Of a stretch of 64,000 bases of DNA, positions 24,480 through 34,643 are shown piece by piece (positions within the stretch are counted from its first letter, which is position 1; each line of letters opens with the position of its first letter). The stretch covers positions 32,383,867 to 32,447,866 of the forward strand of contig JAOWCC010001634.1 in NCBI GenBank assembly GCA_030867875.1, read 5' to 3'. The notes under the pieces are model-generated. The model was not told the DNA's origin. It did not search any database and saw nothing but the letters and a program-made list of their open reading frames with translations. The DNA comes from Actinernus sp. WN-2022 (Eukaryota > Cnidaria > Anthozoa > Actiniaria > Actinernidae). A program made the position numbers and the translations under genes.

Positions 24480-25860
24480 ATGAGTGAAGACGAACATTCT
24501 GAAAGTGAATTTTATTATCCTGGCGAAGTAAGCGAGGAAACTGCAACTTTTTGTGAACAACAACAACAAGTAGACGGAGAACGGCTAGAAATAGAGGCCT
24601 TTTTAACTAACCAGAAAGCCAATAACACTGTCAAAAAACAAGGTCCGACCTTAACATACTACAGAAGTACCTACAGAGTATTGATAAAGGTGAAACGGAA
24701 ATTGAAAGCCTACCTTCACCGGCACTTGACAAGTTGATTTGCTAGTTCTTTATTTATGTTCGTAAAAGAGACGACACCGAGTACGAGCCGAACACCCTTA
24801 GCAGCTTCCAGCGGAGCATCCAGAGGCACTTGGAAGATAACAAATATCCAGGAAACGTGCTTAAAGACAAGGAGTTCGCACAGTCAAGGAAGGTCCTCGC
24901 GGCCAAACGCAAATCCCTCGTAAACAACGGCAAAGGAAACAATTAAGCCACAAGCCACCCGCGTACTCACTGACGAGGAAGAAGATAAGTTGTTTAACTC
25001 CGAATAATTTGATGACAAAGGTCCAGAAGTCCTGCAAAGAACCATTTGGTGGTTTCTTTCTATGCATTTTGGCTTTCGAGCAAGAGACGAAAGTCGTAAA
25101 CTTTGCTGGGGCGATGTGGAATTACAGAAAGCACCGATGGCGGAGAAGTGCTTGTTTGGTTGGCAGAAAGAGGGACAAAGACAAGAACTGGACAGGAACA
25201 AGGCCACCAGAGAGCCTTCCTTCCAGCCAAAGGATTATTCGACCAACAACCAGCGGTGCCCTGTCAGCTTCTACAAAACCTTCAAAAGTGACCGTCCTGA
25301 AGAAATGAATGCAGCACAGGCGCTTTTTTTTCTGGCCATCAAGCACAACGGAGCGGCAACAGATGAAATCTGGTACATGAAAACTCCCCTAGGCAAAATC
25401 AGATCGGAGAGCTCCTATCCACAGCGGCGAAGAATGCTGGTCTTCAACAGGGAGCTGAAGCAAAAGTGAGCAATCAATCTCAAGATTACTAGATGCCGAG
25501 ATCCCGGAGAATTTCGTTGTACAGCTGAGTGGTCACAAAAGCACCGAAATCTTACAGTCTTATAAATCGGCCAGCGAAAAACATCAAAGGCAAATGTCGT
25601 TCGCCCTGAGTAGCGTTCAAGACATCAACAGAAGCCCAGATGTGCAGCAAATGTCCGCTTTGAATCAGTCATCATTTGCTAGATCCGAAGCCAAAGTGGG
25701 AGCCAACAATTCGGTCACCTCGGATCAGTCTTCGTTCTTCAATGGCGTGCAAAGCGTGGTTGGCTGTAATTTTCAGATATTTCACGGGCCAGTAAAAAAA
25801 ATCCAAGACGATAAGAGAAAATGTCGTCGTTATGTCATCGAGAGCGATGAGGAAGACTAG
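24480..25860 (+). pseudogene. Crypton-type tyrosine recombinase (KIAA1958/DUF3504-like), broken
   Basis: An ATG at 24480 opens an acidic N-terminus (24480-24737). From about 24760 the similarity moves to another frame (DDTEYEPNTLSSFQRSIQRHL, VLKDKEFAQSRKVL), and after further shifts it continues at 25009-25469 (WWFLSMHFGFRARDESRKLCWGDVEL). After another break, 25494-25860 carries LSGHKSTE..LQSYKSASEKHQRQMSFALS and an acidic tail. The RARDE-type helix and the H-x-x-K...Y end are the catalytic marks of tyrosine recombinases; the nucleophile is the Tyr in the LQSYKSA segment. Such genes form Crypton DNA transposons and gave rise to host proteins such as KIAA1958 and ZMYM2-4. Several frameshifts and stops make this copy dead. 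A Crypton relic and a decayed host gene of Crypton origin are both possible. Confidence 0.75.
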
Positions 25861-26117
25861 AAATCCTAGTGGAATATCTCCATGCACAGTGACTTTTCCA
25901 TGGCACTGACAGATACCCGACTTTAAAGAACTTTTACAATTATTTCCAAGTCGTGTAAAATTGATGTAAAACTCGTTGAGTTTTTGTCGTATTTCCCCGA
26001 AATATTTAAGGTTTGATTGCAAATGATTTGCCCAAATAATAAAGTTCAGTGTCCTAGAACTTTGCCCAGTCTGTTACTAAGTATGCTGTAAAGCTTTGTT
26101 CTTGGTTATCCTTTTAA

Positions 26118-28429
26118 AAGTGCCACTACGACGAAATTTGACCATTTCTTTTGCCACTTTTTTGTATTCCATAAGAACAAACAGTGGCAGAAATATCCAA
26201 ATCAGTGAAAAAGGTTACGTTTGCAAAGGGGCCAATTAGATCACATATTTTAAAGAGAGTTTACCGTCAAAATCACGTCCGCCATTACGCGAATCCGTTC
26301 CCGTGGGCGAGGAATGCCTAGTCATTTTTTAGCGTATGTGACGTCATACACTTAACACATCGTTCTCAAGTTGCTTCGAACCCATATATTTCTTCTTATA
26401 TTGTCTACAAACTCACACTGCGAATTTTGCTGTGGTTTAGTAAATAACGACCTAAAATCTGCATCAGATTCTTCAGAACATAGTAATGTGTCTTTCTGTT
26501 TAAATTTATTGCCGGATGTTGATGATTTAGGGGGAAATAGAGCCGCTGGCGACCGAGTTAAAATTAAGCTGGACGAATGAATAGTCGCTAAAATCGCTTG
26601 GGAAGTGGCCTGCCAGTAAGTAGTGCTAGCTAGCAGAGCTTTCTTATCTTTTGGGGGTAATTTTTTCCCAGGGTATTTTCCCTGGTTCGGCTTTCAGGTT
26701 GTGCTGTTACTGGATCCGGGCTACAGGGAGAATTCAGCGGAGAAATCACTAAGGTAATGATCAGTTTATAAGTCCTAAGTTTGTTCATTGTTTATAGTGA
26801 AACCCGGATTGCTAGTTCGTAAATGAGAGAGATCGAGAATTATCTGTGTCCCGGCAATAGATTTTCCGGCGAATCTACATTCTAAAATACAATGTAATTG
26901 CTATAAAATTAAATCGCTCTCTTGTCTAACATGAAATCGTGAATGATAACAATTTACTAGAGACTAAAAAAAAATATTGAAACAGACTGATCTGCAGCTT
27001 TTCAGTGGCTTTTACAGTGGCTATCACAGAACCAAACTTCGCGCCCCCTGTTTCTGTTTGACACACAAACAACTGAAACAAGGTACTTCATGAAATAATG
27101 ATTGGTGGTTTCTTCTGTGGTTTATTGTCTTGAAAATAAAATTAGCAGTAAATTAAAAGGCATACTACATCGATAGGTTTATCTGTTTATAGGAAACAGC
27201 AATATGAGTTATTCAGTTATGATAAACTATGTTCTCAGCAAACGTAGCTGCTTAGTTTCGGTCAATCTATACTAGTACGGTCTTACCGGCTATTCCAGGC
27301 ATGTGATACAAACAATTATGGAGAAGCTTCTGTCCTCAAAACGTACACAAACCATCCTTGCATGAGGCTTGAAGAGAATTACAAACCGTATTCTTGGTAC
27401 TCATCTAGAAGGCTTGAATGTAGCGAAATGCCAGCTTTGTGGTTCGTTAAATTGCTACAGTCCTGTACAATGCACAAACTTGAACGATTATTTCTATTCA
27501 AAAGTTTTGTTTGCTTTTCAAAGCGGGAAAATGGTACACTTTCTTACTACATATGTTAGTTCGCGTTAAGGTTTGTATGGGAAAAGTAGCCACACGTGTT
27601 GTGGGAAGTTTTGACTGTGACATTTCCCAGTCACTGGTTGAAAGAATCAGTCTCGCCGGCCGGCTAAAACTTTTCAGAGCGTTTTCTTGACTTTCTATTT
27701 TCGTTCTAAACATAGTTTGAAAAAAGCTCCAACTCGACGCGAATTTGTGCGAATTACTTCACAGATTGTTCGCAATTTATATCAGCTAAAAAACAACGTC
27801 GGCGATTTTTTATTTTTTTAAAGAGAGCCGCTGAGAGCGATTCCCGCATCTATACTTGGGTGCGCGTTAGCAGTTTCGCGAATACCAAAATATCTTCAGA
27901 ACGGCTTCGAATTTCCACAATCGCCGACACAGCTTCGTAAACATGATCTGTGGGAGTCCAGAAAAGCAAACAGATCTTAAATTCATTAAATTGCCGTGGA
28001 GTTGGAGCTCTTGGAAACCAACTCGCTTGTTCGGAAAAGAAGTTTATTTAAAAATCGCACTTTTATCAAAATTACAAACATAATTAAGGTATATCGTTGT
28101 AGCCAATTTTATAAGCTTTAAATGGGGTATAATTTATCTAAATACGACGAATATTCGAGACGCTACTTAATTTTATCCGGAACAGTACCCTGAAGGTATA
28201 CGATAACCTTAAGTGTATGACGTCACGTACGCTAAAAAATAACCAGGCTTTCCTCGCCCACAGGAACGGGTTCGCGTAATGGCGGACGTAAAATTCAAGA
28301 TTCGGAGTTCAAAAAATAAGACTTCCCGTCGTCGTATCGAAAAACGGTTTGAACTGGTAATAATATATCCACTCTACTTTACGAATATGAGAAAAAATTG
28401 ATATGTCAAAATTTGGTCGTAGGGGCACT
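26118..28429. mobile_element. TTAA-target DNA transposon, non-autonomous, copy B
   Basis: The ends match copy A (AAGTGCCACTACGACGAAAT at the left; GGTCGTAGGGGCACT at the right) and both are flanked by TTAA. The inverted ends extend about 240 bp, pairing GTCCGCCATTACGCGAA with TTCGCGTAATGGCGGAC, and TATGTGACGTCATACACTTA with TAAGTGTATGACGTCA. The 1.8-kb interior shows no transposase and differs from copy A, so the two share termini but not cargo. Confidence 0.75.
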
Positions 28430-28788
28430 TTAAATTCGTAAAAGAAAAATCAAGTAAACTGATGCATTAAAATTGAGTTTTGGTTGAATTTGATTTTTGG
28501 TTCTTTTTCCGAGAAATTGAAAAGAACGGGAAATTGAGTTCGGGCGCGCGCTTTCCGGAAGTAATATCAACCGTTGAGCGGAAGTGAAAAAAAATCATCT
28601 AAAAATACAAACAAATGCCATATAATAAACACCTTATTAACCTCACGCTCGGTTAATAAGTAGTTGATATATATCTACCTAGACGTAATCTGCGCTCAGC
28701 TGTAAAGGGCCTACTTACAGTTCCTCGATCTACGTCTTGTACATACGAGGATCGCGCATTTTCTATTGCTGCACCTAAGTTCTGGAAC

Positions 28789-29570
28789 TAGGCCTGAATA
28801 GATTGTGCTCGGCAACTTTTGAGCAACTTCTGGAGTTTTGAGCAACTTTTTCTACTGCAAGCAACCTAGAGCAACTTTTGCCTTCCTTGACAACTTTTGA
28901 GCAACAAATAATGATAAAACACCCAAATTATCCCAAATGTTTCTGTTAATTGAAACTGGTCGATACTAAGAATGCTGTAGACGCGTATTGAATAGTATTG
29001 ACCCTGCAAATGATTCACATTCCTTTGTTTTCTACTTTCCGTGCATGAATTGAGGAAGACAAGGTGGCATGGTGGGCAGCCCACAGCGAGACACTTCCAC
29101 ACTGGGCAGGGGTGGTAAAGAAGATGTTGGTCATCCAGCCAAGTTCAGCATCTGCTGAGAGAGCCTTCAGCCTTCTGAAGAATGCCTTTAATGACCAGCA
29201 AGACACTGCCCTTGAGGATTACCTTGAAGCTTCAGTCATGATTAGATGCAACAACGCAAGGAGGCTGTAAACTTTATCACCGTGTGTGGTGTCTATGGTC
29301 AATATCATGAGATTTACTCATTAGAAAGTACTTTACTTCATTAGAAAGTACTACTATTGGTAGTTATGTTGAACTTTAAGATTATATTGAATTACACATC
29401 CAACATTCCATGTTTTAAGTTGTTTTCTAGAATAAAATGGCTCGCCAGAGTGAGCAACTTTTTCAAATTTTGGTGGCAACTTTTTCAATTTTTGGCAACT
29501 TTTGAGCAACTTTTAGCCTTTTTTTGGAGCAACTTTGGCTGGATTTGCTAGCACAATCTATTCAGGCCTA
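28789..29570. mobile_element. hAT-type DNA transposon, internally deleted
   Basis: Perfect terminal inverted repeats of about 21 bp (TAGGCCTGAATAGATTGTGC and its complement) bound 782 bp. The 8-bp flanks TCTGGAAC (28781-28788) and TTTGGAAC (29571-29578) differ at one base and form the target duplication typical of hAT. Many copies of GCAACTTTT lie next to both ends (28802-28910 and 29450-29540), all in the same orientation; subterminal repeats of this kind bind hAT transposase. Confidence 0.88.
29064..29270 (+). pseudogene. hAT transposase C-terminal dimerisation segment
   Basis: About 68 codons encode WWAAHSETLPHWAGVVKKML and PSSASAERAFSLLKNAF, the conserved hAT C-terminal (hATC) dimerisation motif, ending at a stop after a basic tail. 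The catalytic RNaseH-fold DDE part is missing. This is a remnant of the parent transposase inside the deleted element. Confidence 0.85.
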
Positions 29571-29785
29571 TTTGGAACGCGCTGCCATGTAATATTAGAA
29601 ACGCCCAATCTGTCTCCCAGTTTAAATCTCTCCTTAAGACGTTTTTTTTTTTTTAGTTTTATACGAATACATAGTTTGATACATCGTAGATAGTATTGTA
29701 GTTTCACATATTGTATTATAGTTTTATATTGTAGTTTCTACGATTGTAAGCATATCGAGGCTTGTCGAGATGCGCACTAAGAACT

Positions 29786-29788
29786 GTA

Positions 29789-29824
<36 letters not shown>
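29786..29824. repeat. (ATT)n microsatellite
   Basis: About 13 uninterrupted ATT units form the 3' tail of the CR1/L2-like fragment. Confidence 0.95.
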
Positions 29825-30204
29825 GATAATGCAAAATACTGGTAGGTGATCTGATATATCATAGAGTGAAATGCCAGGGATAATTTGTGTTATTTGACGT
29901 ATAATCAATCAGTGTTTTAGTATGATCAGTTAGTCGTGTTGGTTTTGTTATAAAAGGGATAAAGTTGTTAGCGTAAAGCATATCCAAGTATTTTTCTGTA
30001 GGTTGATGGTTGACATATAAAAAAAAAACTAGGATATAAACTTGGTATTTAAATATTTAAGCTCCGCCAACTTTCTCGTTGAATTACTCGATATTAGCTT
30101 TAGGGTGCTTATAAACGGTGTCCAATCTAATATCGACTTACTTATTAAGTTGAACGCGATTAGAGTAACAGTTCTTCTATTTGCATATTAACATGTACAA
30201 TGTT

Positions 30205-30880
30205 TGTTTTAGATGAGCGATTTTTCAAAGGCATCAAATTCTTCATCTTTTGTGAAGCCAAAAACTTTGGATGTATCTGATTCTCGTAAGAGAATCTTGC
30301 CATTCATTGTTCAAATGTATTTGTATCGTTGAGCTTTCTTGAATGCGTTAATCATGCCAAAGAGCCTTTTTCGATAAGCACTGAGAGATTCATTATTATG
30401 AATCTTCTCTGCACTGTTGATACTTTTCCCAAATTCCTCAGCAATTAGCGGTATGGCTCTTGTTGTCTTTCCAACGAGTTTACCTCTCCTCTTATATAAT
30501 TAATCCTGCATATCTCTGTGTACAAATTTGATTATTGTACGATCTTAACAGTATTCCTGGTTGATGGTAATCGATGTGCTGTAGATACATGATGCTATGT
30601 TATTTCGACGCCAATTAATTCGCCCAGCTCCACGGCTAGCCTTTTCGGATGTCTTCCGGCGGTATCGGTATTCCCGTAACTTCAATACAATACCTCGTCA
30701 GGTATTGTTGTGTATCACTGACGAGGGCTTCATGCCTGTTGGTCATTGTTTCTGTCGCCGAGGTCCTCTCTTGTTGCTGTTTTATGTCAGTTGCCATATC
30801 TGTTATCTGCTTCTTCAAAGTTTGCAGCCGTTTGGATAACGCTGTCGTACTTATCTGAAAAGAACTTCAATCTGTGATCG
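30205..30880 (-). pseudogene. Retrotransposon ORF1-like (FP/L1-ORF1 type) protein relic
   Basis: Read on the minus strand, 30880-30636 gives a coiled-coil stretch rich in Gln, Thr and Glu followed by YLTRYCIEVTGIPIPPEDI. This resembles the RNA-binding domain start of L1-type ORF1 and FP-type proteins found beside invertebrate retrotransposons. After a stop, 30400-30210 gives YRKRLFGMINAFKKAQRYKYI and NGKILLRESDTSKV, the basic end of that protein type. Stops and frame breaks show it is dead. No reverse transcriptase is adjacent. The family assignment is by motif memory only. Confidence 0.5.
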
Positions 30881-33506
30881 TTCGATCTCTTTGCACTTGT
30901 CTGTTAAAATCTTGAGATCTTTTATGGGAGCAATATTTTTTGTCATGCCGAGACAGTTATTTTTGTTTACGCCGTGGGAGGGGTGAAAGAAGGCAGTGCC
31001 CCTTCAAGTGTAGTAGAAAATAACATTGTCAGATTTAAAGACACATTAACTCAATGTACATGTGTGGAGGAGGTAAGAGGAGGTTAATTAAACAAGGTAA
31101 CCAATAAACATAGTACTTCTGTCAGGATAAACACTGCACGTCAAGTCTGAATTCAATTTTCCATGAATTCTTAACATCGATGGCATCTGTGTCGATTCAG
31201 CAATTAAAGTCCTTATTAACGTCACATCTCGCCACAATGGAAACTATTTCGGTACACGTAATTTAATGCCATAATTAAAACTTGTGAAACAACTTCAACT
31301 TAGAAAAGACATCTAATGCGTATTTCAGCTCAGTATTGAGTTCAATTGTAAATACAATTGTGAATACATTTGCACCTGCTCCAAACTAATAACGATTTTA
31401 AAAGCTGAAGCTAGTCATTCCGTTGCTGAACTGAGAAAAAGCATTAGAGAAAAAGAGGAGGATCAAAGCTTGAAGGTATGGCTGTTTCATTTATTTACAA
31501 TTATTATTTCTGATAGATATTTTATGTGGGTCAAGCATTGCTTCAGATCTGTTATATATGTAGGATATGTTTTAACTCATTATGCTTCAAGTGCATGCAG
31601 CCACCTTTAAACCAGAGAAATGTAACATTCTAGAAATACGTATTCGTTAGCTGCACTTTGCATATTGAAAACAATATGCTGGCAGCCGAACAGCTATTCT
31701 GCAGTGCCAGGCAGCCTAAAGTTTATGAAGAATTTGTAATTTTTCAGATGGAAAATGTAACGGTGAATGCGGTTGTAGAAAGTCAAGATCATGAAGAAAT
31801 CACAAACTATGTAGAGGGGAATTGAAATACCGGCAGGCAAACAAGGAAAGCTTGAAATATTTCAAATTTAAATCCATTATAGGTGTGTCAGACAAATCAG
31901 AATCCAATGTTTTTGAAAAATTGAAAACAAAAAGTACAGAATTTGCCAGTTGAGAAATATCAGACTGCAGAATTTGCCAGCCGAGTGGCCCAGAAGAACA
32001 TACGGCATTTTGCATAACAGTTCATTGGGGTTTCCTACTGAAAAGTTATGTCTACATTTGAATGACATTATTCTTTTTTATTTCCACTATCCGAGGCATA
32101 CATTTCTCATTGACATATATCTAAAGCCAAGTCCAACCGTCATTTGGCTTCGTGGTCGAGTCTTTCTGCCAAGGGATAACTTTTAAGATTGTAAACAAGT
32201 TCCTTGGTCCAATTGCAATTTATGTTCATTTCAGTTTAGTGAGCGAAGTAAACTCGAGAACTTATTGAAAATTTCGCGAAGAAAGAGAGAGATATATGCC
32301 AATAAACTGAGCACTAATGTTTTATTACGCTGGGGAATGTCAATCTCTGGCCAACAGATATATATATATGGGCAAGCCTAAAAGAGGAGCTCCCAATTGG
32401 CTGGAGAGAGTCGGTACTGAATACTGGCACTAACAGTCGGAGAGCCGTAGGTAGAATCGCAATACCGGAAAACAAAGAGAAAACGAAGAAATAAGATGGC
32501 AGATTCAATGACATTAGTGTGAAAGGCGACTTTAAAAAATTAGAACAGTGGAACAGTTAAGGAAACTGAGAAAGACGAAGAAAGGAGATTGAAGTTTTCC
32601 TGGCCCTGGATACTGCGAACTCTGGGCTTAGCTGACTCCTGTGGACTCGACGGCGCGCGCTCTTACCGCTCGGCCGGCCACTAGTAAACACGTTTGAACA
32701 TAAAGTGTGCATACTTTTCGGACACGCTGGCAACGGCCATGAATTAGTGGATCTCTGTACTCTTCCTATATCTATGGTGCTCCGTTCGCGTGGGTCTATA
32801 ATGATTCACATTTTGTTGTATTCTGTTTAGGGACCACACCCTGAATCAACACTAGCTTCTAGAGTACTGATTGACGTGTTTTTTGACAAGAGGTCATCCG
32901 CTTTCAATTGATATAAAACTTACACATACAGCTAGAAAATAAGGCCGATTTCATTTTTGAATAACTACACTGCATGTAAGGTAACTATTCTTGTTTTACC
33001 AATAAGTAAGACTATGCTGGGGCGGGATTTCACCGTCTTCAAATAAATTAGGCTAAATAGTACCTCTGTGTACTGTCCTATAATACGTGTCTTGTTGGCT
33101 TCGATGAAGGAGAGCGCTTGAAATGTCAGCTGCTCCTCGCTTCACAAGGCGGATAACATTCCTTTATTTATTATATGCCAACTCAGTGAGCGGGCAAGAT
33201 GACTCTGAATGCTGCAATTTGATTGGTTGCTCAGCGGGCAATATTTTTTCATCTTCCCCGCTCGGGATTTTCCAAATTCGCTCACAACTCTTCGTAAACA
33301 AATGGCGATAAAACCCGTGCGTTTTGAAAGAAACTAAACAATGAAAGCAAATACTAATTTTAAAATATTTATTCTTTTTCGTTTTTCAGCTAAAATTCAA
33401 CTTTTAGAGCGATTAATGCAGTTTTTCCTGCTCTCGCAAGTTCGATGAAAACAACAGCACCAAACACGACTGAACTGTTTTAAGCTGGATTAGTGGAGAT
33501 AATACC
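30881..33506. other. Gene-poor stretch
   Basis: No gene can be supported. A short coding-like segment (about 31405-31475: Lys/Glu-rich, bounded by AG and a GTATGG donor) could be an exon but has no partner. On the minus strand near 32640-32690, GGCCGGCCGAGCGGTAAGAG resembles the A-box half of a tRNA-Leu/Ser-type promoter and may be a tRNA-derived SINE head. Otherwise the sequence is AT-rich and featureless. Confidence 0.35.
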
Positions 33507-33915
33507 GTATTTCCTCGAATAAGTAGTGCCCGGGCGCTTATTTCAAATTTTGGCTAAAAGAGTGGGCGCTTATTCAAGGGGGCGCTTATTTCAAATTTCA
33601 TTCAACCAGCTTTATTGCTCAAACCAAAACAAACCAGAAGCAACAGTAACATTCATATTGTTCTCGTAGTTTTCCTTGATAATCGCGTAGTTTAAAACAT
33701 TGCTTTTAAAAAGTACAAACTGATATTGGTCGGCTTGAATTGTCGTGTAATCTCTGTACTGTATTAACCCCGACTTTAATCCCCTTAATAGCCCGACTGG
33801 AAAAGTGACGGGGAGGGAGAGGGGCGCTTGTTCGAGGGGGGGGGGGCACTTATTTCAAATTTTGGCTAAAAGGATGGGAGCTTATTAGAAGGTGGGCGCT
33901 TATTCAAGGAAATAC
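33507..33915. mobile_element. MITE-like element with GGGCGCTTATT repeats
   Basis: Ends GTATTTCCTCGAATAAG and CTTATTCAAGGAAATAC are inverted copies. Inside, GGGCGCTTATT with CAAATTTTGGCTAAAAG recurs near both ends. There is no coding capacity. Confidence 0.65.
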
Positions 33916-34016
33916 TTTAGCTGTCAAATACACAGAAGCTGAAATGGCTGTGACTTAAAAAACCCACAAAGAAACGTTTGGCTACCCCACAATGCTACGT
34001 ACTACAATCGTGGTAC

Positions 34017-34022
34017 AAAGAA
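34017..34022. repeat. Polinton target-site duplication, left copy
   Basis: AAAGAA directly precedes the terminal AGTAGT of the left inverted repeat and is repeated at 50227-50232. Confidence 0.93.
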
Positions 34023-34505
34023 AGTAGTATAGAGGGTGGGGGCACCGGACCATTTTCCATCATATGGTTTCTGATCTCATACCCCCACCCTATTATTTAT
34101 CGATCGTATTTTTTATTCTTCTCAAGGTCAAGGTCGAATTCTCCATAACCGGTTTAACCAGTTCAATCTTTGGATGTCAAATTCTTGGAAATCTCCATAA
34201 CTGGTTTCAATCTTTGGATGTCTAAAGGCTTGATCTATAGTGATGTGTACGTATATTTTCGAAATGTGTTTGAACCAGCCGATTGATGGTTCTTCTCTTC
34301 GTTCTTCTCATACTATAGTATTCAACTTTTCATAGTTGCATTCTAGGCTATCCATTCTAATGGCTTCATTGCCTTGCCTGCTATCCGCTATTGCCATATA
34401 TTGGCTTCTGCGAGTTTCTTCTATAGTATTTTCCTTTCTTTCTATTTCATAGTGCGTTCGAGGTATCTTGCATCTTCTCTATGTAATGGATGCTGGTGCA
34501 TGGTA
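34023..34505. repeat. Polinton left terminal inverted repeat
   Basis: These 483 bp match the reverse complement of 49744-50226 with no difference seen by eye. The first 70 bp can fold on themselves, because GGGTGGGGG (34035-34043) is complementary to CCCCCACCC at about 34081-34089. A direct repeat of CAATCTTTGGATGTC, preceded by CTCCATAAC, occurs twice near 34140-34225. These repeats are candidates for integrase or terminal-protein recognition. Confidence 0.95.
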
Positions 34506-34643
34506 AGAGCGAAGAGTAGTGTGCGAAAGAATGATGGATGCTAGCGTATGGAAAGAGTAATGAATGAAGAAATCAAAGAGTAAAGAGTAACGAATGAAGA
34601 AATCAAAGAGCAATGAATGAAGAAATTGAAGATCGATTTTAGT
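34506..34643. repeat. Short repeats beside the left TIR
   Basis: Between the inverted repeat and the polymerase stop codon, GAATGAAGAAATCAAAGAG recurs three times with small changes (about 34563-34626). No gene. Confidence 0.7.

Larger units (their letters stand above)
28655..29824 (+). pseudogene. CR1/L2-like 3' end with (ATT)n tail, split by a hAT element
   Basis: Before the hAT insertion, the sequence translates as the CR1 C-terminal block (LRSAVKGLLTVPRS, YEDRAFSIAAPKFWN). After it, the block continues (WNALPCNIRNAQSVSQFKSLLKT). The interruption falls exactly within the FWN/LWN codons, where the hAT target duplication lies. A 3' UTR then leads to an (ATT)n tail at 29786-29824, the usual microsatellite end of CR1/L2 elements. 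The 5' part is absent. Confidence 0.8.

Noticed and set aside
32630..32700. Possible tRNA gene on the minus strand
   Set aside because: Only an A-box-like GGCCGAGCGGTAAGAG is visible; no cloverleaf, anticodon arm or convincing B box, so at most a SINE remnant.
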